NCBI GenBank assembly: GCA_035760865.1
Contig: DASTSE010000199.1
Span: forward strand, 1-8,404
Direction of reading: 5' to 3'
Length of the DNA stretch: 8,404 nucleotides
From: Dokdonella_A sp035760865
Lineage (GTDB): Bacteria; Pseudomonadota; Gammaproteobacteria; Xanthomonadales; Rhodanobacteraceae
Of this stretch, positions 1-5,672 are shown one piece after another. How positions within the stretch are numbered: position 1 is the first letter of the stretch; each line of letters starts with the position of its first letter. A program made the translations under genes and the position numbers. The notes under the pieces are model-generated. The model was not told the DNA's origin and searched no databases. It saw nothing but the letters and a program-made list of their open reading frames with translations.

Positions 1-1472
1 GCGAGCGGCCGCACCTTGCCGTCGCGGCGATCGAACACGAGCACGCCCTCGGCGCCGTTGCGGTTGCTCACGAGGGCGATGCGCGTGCCGTCGGCCGAGA
101 ACTCCGGCTGCGATTCGTAGCGGTTGGAGCGCGCGACCACGGCCCATGGCGCGTCGGCGTCCGCGCGCAGCCACACGTCGGCGTCGTAGTTCGCTTCCGA
201 CCAGACCGCCGCGCCGTGCGGCGACAGGTCGATCGACAGCGCTCCGCGCCCGCCGATGAGTTCCGGTGCCTGTCCCGCGCGCAGCCGGTGCAGCGCGCGA
301 TACAGCGTGAGGTCGCCCGCGACCCAGAGCGCGTCGCCGGCGGGTTCGAACGCGTGGCCGTACGCGGGCTCGCTGCGCGCGAGCATCGCGCGGCGCTCGC
401 GCAGCCCGGGCCAATCCGCCTGCCAGAGCTGCTCCTCGCCGGCGTGCCGGCTCGCGTACGCGATGCGCGCCCGATCCGCGGACAGGCGTGGATCGACGTG
501 CGCGCCTTCGGCGACGGGCGGCGTGGTGAGGACGCGGCGCGTGCCGCGCCGGCGATCGAGCAGCACGAGGCCGGGCGCATGCGAGGCATCGACCGCGGCA
601 GCGGTGAAGATGAGCGATTCGCCGCGATCGGCCCATTCCGGTCCGCCCTGTGGCGACGGCGCGCAGTCGGCGACACGCGTGCGATGCCCGTCGACGAGGT
701 CGACGATCCACAGCTCGCATGCATCGCCGGCATAGCGCGAGAGTGCGATCTCGCGACCGTCCGGCGACGGCGCGGGGTGCCTCAGCGCATTCGCGTCCTG
801 CCAGAGCACACGTTCGGCGAGGCTCTTCGGATCGACGAGCACGAGTTCGCTCGCATCGTCGTGGTTCGAGCCGCGGATGTAGGCGACCCGTCCGGACGCA
901 TCGAAGCGCGCGTCGTACTCGAGGCGCGGATCGGTCGCAAGCGGATGCGCGCCGAGCAGCCCGACCGCGAGCGTGGCCGGACTTCCGGCGCGATCGAGGC
1001 CGCGCCGCCATGCCACGAATGCGACGAGCGACGCGAGCGCGGCGAGGCCGAGCACGGCGGCGACGAATCGACCGACGGGCCAACGTGGCGGCGCAGGCCG
1101 CGCGCGCGCTGCTGCGGCGACACGCTCGACCGGCGCAATCCAGCGGTAGCCGCCCTTCGACAGCGTTTCGACGTAACGAGGCGCGCGCGCGTCGTCGCCG
1201 AGCGCGCTGCGCAATTCCGCGATGGCGCGCGACAGCACCTCGTCGTTGACCTCGCGCCGCGTCCACACCTCGTCGATGAGGCGTTCGCGCGCGATCACGG
1301 CGTCCGGCTCGTCGAGCAGCCGACGCAGCAGGCGATCGAGCAGCGGCTTCAGGCGGATGTCGCCGCCGGCCCCGACGAGGCGCCGGTGCGCGGGTTCGTA
1401 GCGCCAGTCGAGGAAGCGGTACGCGGTCGCGGGCATTGCCGGGTCGTCCATGGGCAGAATGCTAGCAAGCAT
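1..1472 (-). CDS. CadC-like winged-helix membrane regulator with TolB-like propeller, 3' end off window
   Basis: The minus strand is open from about 1472 to the left edge, giving 490 visible residues with no stop, so the C-terminus is missing. Residues about 18-115 form an OmpR/CadC-type winged helix: an N-terminal YRFLDW strand, a recognition-helix stretch around VLSRAIAELRSALGDD, and the closing wing SKGGYRWIAP. An Arg/Pro linker leads to one hydrophobic helix at about 136-155 (FVAAVLGLAALASLVAFVAW). The rest carries WD40/TolB-like blades, seen in units such as FDASGRVAYI, SPDGREIALS and FSADGTRIALVSN. By family knowledge this is a one-component inner-membrane regulator with a cytoplasmic DNA-binding domain and a periplasmic propeller sensor; its ligand is unknown. 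I chose ATG 1472 because GAGG lies 9 nt upstream. ATG 1451 (7 codons in) and ATG 1436 lack a Shine-Dalgarno. It is divergent from the secreted propeller gene at 1596. The domain call is firm; the exact start is less so. Confidence 0.88.
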   Translation of the reverse strand, partial: MLASILPMDDPAMPATAYRFLDWRYEPAHRRLVGAGGDIRLKPLLDRLLRRLLDEPDAVIARERLIDEVWTRREVNDEVLSRAIAELRSALGDDARAPRYVETLSKGGYRWIAPVERVAAAARARPAPPRWPVGRFVAAVLGLAALASLVAFVAWRRGLDRAGSPATLAVGLLGAHPLATDPRLEYDARFDASGRVAYIRGSNHDDASELVLVDPKSLAERVLWQDANALRHPAPSPDGREIALSRYAGDACELWIVDLVDGHRTRVADCAPSPQGGPEWADRGESLIFTAAAVDASHAPGLVLLDRRRGTRRVLTTPPVAEGAHVDPRLSADRARIAYASRHAGEEQLWQADWPGLRERRAMLARSEPAYGHAFEPAGDALWVAGDLTLYRALHRLRAGQAPELIGGRGALSIDLSPHGAAVWSEANYDADVWLRADADAPWAVVARSNRYESQPEFSADGTRIALVSNRNGAEGVLVFDRRDGKVRPL

Positions 1473-1595
1473 GGAGCTGCGCCTCGCGGCGCGCGCCGGT
1501 GGAAAGGAGAAAAAAAGGAGGGATGGCCGGGTGCGCGCGAAGGACCTTCGGCGCGCGGACGGGGATCGTCGCGGCCCATGCCCGAGGATCCTGCC
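1473..1595. promoter_or_regulatory. Divergent intergenic region with inverted repeat and A-rich tract
   Basis: This 123-base gap separates the regulator start from the secreted propeller start, so promoters for both should lie in or near it. It contains a purine tract at 1501-1522 with a run of seven A, unusual in DNA this GC-rich, ending in AAGGAGGG. It also contains a 13-base inverted repeat, CGAAGGACCTTCG, at 1538-1550, flanked on both sides by GCGCGC. I see no convincing -35/-10 pair. Binding by the neighbouring regulator is inference only. Confidence 0.5.
1533..1556. repeat. Inverted repeat (possible operator or hairpin)
   Basis: The arms GCGCGC + GAAGG (1533-1543) and CCTTC + G + GCGCGC (1545-1556) are complementary around A1544, with one extra G at 1550. 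The core CGAAGG-A-CCTTCG (1538-1550) is a perfect odd palindrome. As RNA it would give about 10 paired bases with a bulge. On the minus strand a T7 run follows about 16 bases later, too far for a normal intrinsic terminator, and no gene ends there. An operator for the adjacent winged-helix regulator is the simplest functional guess. Confidence 0.45.
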
Positions 1596-2504
1596 ATGCC
1601 GATCCGCGTCGCCGCCGCCTTGCTGCTGTCGATCCTGACGCCCGCCGCGCACGCGACCTGCGCGCGGCACCTGCTCGTGAGCGGGTACTTCTCGAACAAC
1701 GTCGCGATCTACGACGCCTGCAGCGGCGCGTTCGTGCGCCCGCTCGAACAGGCGGGGCACGTCCACGGTGCCCAGGCGGTGCGCCTCAATCCTGCCGACG
1801 GGCTGCTGTATGTCGTCAGCGAACGGGACGACCAGGTCCAGCGCTATCGCCCGGACGCCGGGTATGCGTTCGTCGACGTGTTCGCCCAGCTCGAGGCCGA
1901 TGTCGATCCAACCGGTCTCGCGTTCGGCAGCGACGGCCGCATCTACGTCGCGAGCTACGGCACGAGCCGCGTGCTCGAACTCGACCCACTCGACGGTACG
2001 GTGATCGCCACGATCTTGCCGTCCGACAGCGGCCTGCTCGGCGCCGACAACGGCCTCATGATGAGCGGCTCGGGCCTGCTGTACGTGCCCGGCTACGACT
2101 CGAGCAGCGTCGCGCGGATCGACCCCGCGACCGGCGACGTGGACGCCGCGTTCGTCCCGGGCGCGACCGGCGGCCTTTTCCAGACGCGCGGCATCGTCGA
2201 CGAAGGCGCGACGGTGCTCGTCGGCGGTGAAGGCAGCGGCGCGATCTACCGCTTCGATGCGACGACCGGGGCGCCGCTCGGGACCCTCGTGGACGGCCTC
2301 GACCGGCCGACCGGCCTCGCGATCGACGACGACGGCACCCTGCTCGTGCTCGCGGGCGACCGCATACTGCGATACGACCGTGCAAGCGGCGCGCTGCTCG
2401 GCGTCCTCGCGGAGGGCGCCGATGGCGGCATCTCGGGCGGCACGTTCCTGGCGCTCGTGCCGAATCCGGAGGCGCTGTTCGAGGACGGCTTCGACACGCC
2501 CTGA
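1596..2504 (+). CDS. Secreted NHL/SMP-30-like beta-propeller protein with C-terminal GFD tail
   Basis: The product has 302 residues. Residues 1-20 are a clean Sec signal peptide with an AHA|T cleavage site, so the protein is predicted to be periplasmic or extracellular. The mature part is a string of about six propeller blades with recurring units: GLLYVVSERDDQVQRY, GRIYVASYGTSRVLELD, GLLYVPGYDSSSVARID, GAIYRFDATTGAPLGT and RILRYDRASGALLGV. Cys22 and Cys42 could form a disulfide in the first blade. I see no catalytic motif, so the likely role is binding or scaffolding, not proven. The last residues, LFEDGFDTP (294-302), form a short tail that recurs in the unrelated protein encoded at 6600-6914. 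The start is ATG 1596, with GAGG at 1584-1587 and 8 nt spacing. ATG 1578 is also in frame but would bury the signal peptide. The frame stays open upstream to about 216, but that part is antisense to the regulator gene. Confidence 0.88.
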   Translation: MPIRVAAALLLSILTPAAHATCARHLLVSGYFSNNVAIYDACSGAFVRPLEQAGHVHGAQAVRLNPADGLLYVVSERDDQVQRYRPDAGYAFVDVFAQLEADVDPTGLAFGSDGRIYVASYGTSRVLELDPLDGTVIATILPSDSGLLGADNGLMMSGSGLLYVPGYDSSSVARIDPATGDVDAAFVPGATGGLFQTRGIVDEGATVLVGGEGSGAIYRFDATTGAPLGTLVDGLDRPTGLAIDDDGTLLVLAGDRILRYDRASGALLGVLAEGADGGISGGTFLALVPNPEALFEDGFDTP

Positions 2505-2623
2505 GCGACGGCGTGCACTCGACGTCCGGCCGACGCAGCGGCGACCCGCGGTGGCCCCCGTCGCTACCGCTTGCCGTACACGGAGGGAAGGTCCTCGTCG
2601 GGGATCGCGAACGGAGTCCGGAC

Positions 2624-3166
2624 ATGCGCCTCTTCTGCGCCACGCTGTTGCTCGCACTTGCCTCGCCCGTCCACGCCGACACCGTCAGCGGCAGCTGCGA
2701 GCGCGACGGCAAGCGCCTCGCATTCACCGACGGCATCGCGTTCGAGGACGCGCGCGACGCACAGGGCGTCGTCACGACGACGATCTACCTCACCGCGAAG
2801 CCGCTCGATCGCGGTGCGCTGGCGAAATGCCGCGCATGCGCCGCAGCGCCCGGCGAAAGCACGTTCACGAGCCCGCGCGGCGACGCCGTCGAAGCGCAAC
2901 GCGCGGCGACCGCGGCCGGCTGGATGGAGATCGCGCACACCGGCGGCGAGCTCGACATGGCGACGATCGTCGGCCTCATGTACGTCGCGTCCGACGGCAC
3001 CCTGACCGGACTCGACGGCGGCAACGGCCATGTCGCGTTCACGACGAAGAGCGCCACGCGCATGAGCGGCAAGGTGACGACCGAAGCGCGCGAGGCGCCG
3101 ATGAACGAGACCGACATGAGCTGCGACGTGAGCTTCGACCTCGCGGTCGGCTGGCCCAAGGGTTGA
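2624..3166 (+). CDS. Small secreted hypothetical protein with four cysteines
   Basis: The product has 180 residues. Residues 1-18 form a signal peptide (VHA|D), so it is predicted to be exported. The mature protein has four cysteines: Cys25, a CRAC (C-x2-C) pair at 69/72, and Cys167. In an oxidising compartment these could make two disulfides, or bind a metal or haem-like group, though there is no CxxCH motif. Strand-rich stretches such as VTTTIYLTAKPL and GTLTGLDGGNGHVAFTTKS suggest a beta fold. I do not recognise the family. ATG 2624 is preceded by GGAG at 2613-2616 with 7 nt spacing. An in-frame ATG at 2513 would add 37 residues ahead of the signal peptide and is unlikely. It lies 119 bases after the propeller gene on the same strand, and its stop is 6 bases from the stop of the convergent methyltransferase gene. 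Confidence 0.8.
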   Translation: MRLFCATLLLALASPVHADTVSGSCERDGKRLAFTDGIAFEDARDAQGVVTTTIYLTAKPLDRGALAKCRACAAAPGESTFTSPRGDAVEAQRAATAAGWMEIAHTGGELDMATIVGLMYVASDGTLTGLDGGNGHVAFTTKSATRMSGKVTTEAREAPMNETDMSCDVSFDLAVGWPKG

Positions 3167-3172
3167 ACGGCA

Positions 3173-4048
3173 TCAGCGCGCGCGTGCTCCCGCCCCGTTC
3201 ACGGCAAGCACGCCGTCGAGCGCGAGCTCGGTCGCGAAGCCCGCGCGCGCGAGGCGTCGCGCCACCTCGAGCGGCACGTCGCGACCGCTGGTCTTGCGGT
3301 TCGGCGTGCCGGTGTAATGGAACAGGCGACCGCGCGGACGCAGCACGCGCGCGAGTTCGTCGTAGAACGCCTGCGAATAGAGTTCGCCCGCAATGCCGAA
3401 GCGTGGCGGGTCGTGCAGGATCGCGTCGTAGTGCGCGGCGGGGAGGGCACGGATACGCTCGTGCACGTCCGCGTGTTCGAGCTGCATCCGCCCGCGGGCT
3501 TCGTCGGACGCCGGATCGGGCGACCACGGATTGAGGCTGCGCAGCCAGAGCACGTCCGCATTCTTCTCGAACGAATGCACGTGCGCGACGCCCTGCTCGA
3601 GGCACGCGCGCGCGAAGTAGCCGAGGCCGCCGCAGGTGTCGAGTACGCGCTTGCCGAGCGGTGCGATCAGCGCGACCTTGCGCCGTGCGTCCTCGTACGG
3701 CGACGACTGCGAGGTCGGCAGCATCTTGATGCCGTCGATCTCGAACGTCGGCGCGCCCCACGCGGTCGGCACGAGCTTGATCAGCGCGCGGTCGTAGCGC
3801 TGCGCGGCGACGAATTCGGCGCCGTCCCAGGCGTAGATCGTGCGTTCCTTGAGCGGCCCCGGCCACGGGTAGTCGCGATCGCGCCAGCGCCAGCCGCCGG
3901 CGGCGAGCGTGGCTTCGCCGATGCTGAGGCCGAGGTCGAGCGAACCCGACCACGTCGCCCGTCCCGCGGACAGCGCCGCGCGCATCGCGTCGACGATGTC
4001 GTGCGTGAGCAGAGGGCCCGCAAGGCGTTCGTGGCTCGGAAGGTTCAC
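3173..4048 (-). CDS. Class I SAM-dependent methyltransferase (COG2521-like)
   Basis: The product has 291 residues. The C-terminal half is a Rossmann-like methyltransferase: motif I VLDTCGGLGYFA (135-146), an acidic residue after beta-2 in FEKN (E161), motif IV DAILHDPPRFG (208-218), then ELARVLRPRGRLFHY. A conserved-looking N-terminal half includes SLDLGLS (36-42), IDGIKM (104-109) and SPYEDARRKV (116-125). Together with GELYSQAFYDEL and NPWSPD these resemble the group annotated as 'predicted archaeal methyltransferase' (COG2521), from memory. The DPPRF signature resembles the DPPY/NPPY motif of enzymes that methylate amino groups in RNA, DNA or small molecules, but the substrate is unknown. 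No signal peptide is present, so it is probably cytosolic. The start is GTG 4048, the only candidate between the upstream in-frame stop (4088-4090) and Met22; its Shine-Dalgarno is weak. It lies 61 bases downstream of the hypothetical at 4110-4886 on the same strand. Confidence 0.85.
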   Translation of the reverse strand: MNLPSHERLAGPLLTHDIVDAMRAALSAGRATWSGSLDLGLSIGEATLAAGGWRWRDRDYPWPGPLKERTIYAWDGAEFVAAQRYDRALIKLVPTAWGAPTFEIDGIKMLPTSQSSPYEDARRKVALIAPLGKRVLDTCGGLGYFARACLEQGVAHVHSFEKNADVLWLRSLNPWSPDPASDEARGRMQLEHADVHERIRALPAAHYDAILHDPPRFGIAGELYSQAFYDELARVLRPRGRLFHYTGTPNRKTSGRDVPLEVARRLARAGFATELALDGVLAVNGAGARAR

Positions 4049-4109
4049 AGGGGATCCGGACTGGCGTCGACGCGGCGATGTCGGCCGCTAGGACCTCCGC
4101 GCCTCACCG

Positions 4110-4886
4110 TCACAGACCGCTGTCGAGCTGCGTGCCGTCGGCGAACACGACGCGCTTCGGGTTCCAGACGAGCGTGAAGCGATCCGAGCGGTCGTCGATG
4201 AACGCGCGCTGCTGGTCGCCGGCGCGCCGGTTCGGATTCGCGCAACGGACCTCGACGCGGCTCGCCGGCTCGATCGGCGTGCGCTCATCGAGGTCGATCC
4301 AGCAGAGGTCGAGCGGCAGGTAGGCCTCGCGGTCCTGCGCTTCGAGCGATCCCTGCACGCGCTCGATCGTCCTGCTGCCGAGGTTGTGCAGCGAAACGGT
4401 GACGACGAAGACGTCCGGCTCGTCGCTCGCGAGCGCATGCTTGACCGGCGCCGACGGGTCCGGCGCCGCGACGAGGTCGCGCGGCGCAAGCACCTGTGCT
4501 CGCACGACGCCCGCTTCGACCGCTTCGCGCAGCGGGGCCATCGCGGCATCGCGATCGGCCTGGCGCCGGGCGGCTTCTGCGTCCATCTCGTCGCGCTTCA
4601 CGTCCCATGCCTTCTCGAGCGCGATCGCTTCGCCGAACGTGCGCGCCGTGAACGGCTGGTCCGGATCGGCGAACTTCGCCGGCAGCACGTCGCCGTTGCT
4701 GCGCTTGACGTAGGCTTCGACGAGCGCCCGGTCGCCGGGGTCGAGGCGCTGCAACGACGCCTCCACCGACGACAGGTCGGTCGTGCCGAACGGCAACCGC
4801 GTTCGCAACGGATCGCGCTGCGCGTTCACCAAGTACAGCAGCAGGGCCAGGGCGAGCAGCCCGCCCAGGACATGTCGTGCATCCAT
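4110..4886 (-). CDS. Membrane-anchored conserved hypothetical protein
   Basis: The product has 258 residues. One N-terminal hydrophobic helix (about 6-22, VLGGLLALALLLYLVNA) has no cleavage site or lipobox, so it probably acts as a signal anchor with the rest in the periplasm. Residues about 48-95, including ALVEAYVKRSNGDVLPAKF and TARTFGEAIALEKAW, resemble a conserved block in Xanthomonadales hypotheticals, from memory. A charged helical stretch (about 90-122) follows. The C-terminal part (about 158-255: VVTVSLHNLGSRTIERVQGS, LDLCWIDLD, VVFADGTQL) looks like an Ig-like, FxLYD-type beta sandwich with Cys195 and Cys215 as a possible disulfide. Function is unknown. The start is ATG 4886, just after the membrane-anchor boundary and preceded by a GGGGGA that sits in a small hairpin. 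The frame stays open far upstream to 6122, but that part is antisense to or shadows other genes. The methyltransferase gene follows 61 bases downstream and may be cotranscribed. Confidence 0.8.
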   Translation of the reverse strand: MDARHVLGGLLALALLLYLVNAQRDPLRTRLPFGTTDLSSVEASLQRLDPGDRALVEAYVKRSNGDVLPAKFADPDQPFTARTFGEAIALEKAWDVKRDEMDAEAARRQADRDAAMAPLREAVEAGVVRAQVLAPRDLVAAPDPSAPVKHALASDEPDVFVVTVSLHNLGSRTIERVQGSLEAQDREAYLPLDLCWIDLDERTPIEPASRVEVRCANPNRRAGDQQRAFIDDRSDRFTLVWNPKRVVFADGTQLDSGL

Positions 4887-4902
4887 CGATCCCCCAGGAT
4901 CG
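4887..4902 (-). promoter_or_regulatory. Hairpin containing the putative ribosome-binding site
   Basis: Read on the minus strand, CGATCC and GGATCG form a perfect 6-bp stem around a TGGG loop, directly next to ATG 4886. The G-run that would serve as the weak Shine-Dalgarno lies in the loop and the 3' arm. This could damp translation of the hypothetical protein, but it may also be chance in GC-rich DNA. Confidence 0.35.
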
Positions 4903-4996
4903 CGCCGGTCGGCGCCAGTCCGCCGTACAAGCATATACGCATCATCGCGTCGATCGCCTACGCGGCGATGTCCGCCCCGCGGTAGCGTCGGATCGC

Positions 4997-5002
4997 TATC
5001 AT
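4997..5002 (+). promoter_or_regulatory. Possible -10 element for the DUF998-like gene
   Basis: TATCAT matches the sigma-70 -10 consensus at 5 of 6 positions and stands out in GC-rich DNA. No good -35 is seen about 17 bases upstream. If real, transcription would begin near 5009. That would exclude ATG 5001 and fit GAGG (5018-5021) followed by GTG 5031. Confidence 0.3.
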
Positions 5003-5030
5003 GCGCCGCCCGTCGCCGAGGATGCCCGCC

Positions 5031-5672
5031 GTGCAGATCGCCCCCGAACGCTACGCGACCGCTGCGCGCCTGGGAACGTTCGCCCTCTGCGGCGAGCTCG
5101 CGTTCGCGCTCGCGGGCGTCGCGCTGCAGTTCGCGCGCGACGACCTCGACTGGACCGCGGCGCCGCTGAGCTTCTACCTCGTCGGCGCGCATGGCGCGGT
5201 GCTCAAGGCGGCGTATGTCGGCCTCGGAGCCGCACTCGGCGCACTCGGGTTCGGCTTCCGCGCGATCGCGGCGCCCGCGCAGGCGAAAATGGCGCCCGCG
5301 CTGTTCGCGCTGGCCGGAGTCGCGCTCGTGCTCACGGCGTTCGCGGAGTCGGCGACCCGACCCGGGCCGATGTCGCTCGAGGCGCGCATCCACGGTTTCG
5401 CCGCGATGACCGCATTCCTTTCGGTCACGCTCGCGATGCTCTGGCAATCGCTGCGCCTGCGAGGCGACGCGGACTGGCGCAAGCGCTTCCCGACTGCGCT
5501 GCCGCTCGCCGTGCTCGCGTTCCTCGCACTGCTCGCGCATGCGCTGCTGCGCATCGGTCCGCGCGGCGTCAGCCAGAAGACGGTGATCATTCTGATCGTC
5601 TGCTGGCTCGCGATCGCCGCATGGCGCTTGCGCGCAGCGGCGATGCGGCAAGCGCCCGTCAACGCAGCGTGA
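5031..5672 (+). CDS. DUF998-like six-helix membrane protein
   Basis: The product has 213 residues from this start. Six hydrophobic segments are visible at roughly 16-34, 55-78, 87-106, 119-140, 155-174 and 183-200, so it is an inner-membrane protein. The segment running from LTAFAESATRPGP into ARIHGFAAMTAFLSV, with a His before the fourth helix, matches the pattern I associate with DUF998, as does DWTAAPLSFYLVGAHG between helices 1 and 2. The length is typical (about 200 residues). The biochemical role of the family is not established. I chose GTG 5031 because GAGG lies 9 nt upstream (5018-5021). ATG 5001 would add ten residues but has no clear Shine-Dalgarno and overlaps a -10-like TATCAT; ATG 5022 abuts the GAGG. 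Its last 14 bases overlap the end of the convergent fibre-like gene. Fold and family are fairly sure, the start is not. Confidence 0.8.
   Translation: MQIAPERYATAARLGTFALCGELAFALAGVALQFARDDLDWTAAPLSFYLVGAHGAVLKAAYVGLGAALGALGFGFRAIAAPAQAKMAPALFALAGVALVLTAFAESATRPGPMSLEARIHGFAAMTAFLSVTLAMLWQSLRLRGDADWRKRFPTALPLAVLAFLALLAHALLRIGPRGVSQKTVIILIVCWLAIAAWRLRAAAMRQAPVNAA

Noticed and set aside
216..1595. Plus-strand open frame continuous with the propeller gene, which would make a 762-residue protein
   Set aside because: It is antisense to the well-supported winged-helix/propeller regulator, is Arg/Ala-rich with no domain, and would place a signal peptide in mid-protein. The real start is 1596.
2505..2564. 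GCGACGG (2505-2511) and CCGTCGC (2558-2564) as a terminator after the propeller gene
   Set aside because: The arms pair perfectly, but the loop is 46 bases and no T-run follows, so an intrinsic terminator is not supported.
4049..4109. Terminator between the hypothetical and the methyltransferase (stem GCGGC/GCCGC)
   Set aside because: A five-bp stem with a seven-base loop and no T-run; readthrough into the methyltransferase is at least as likely.
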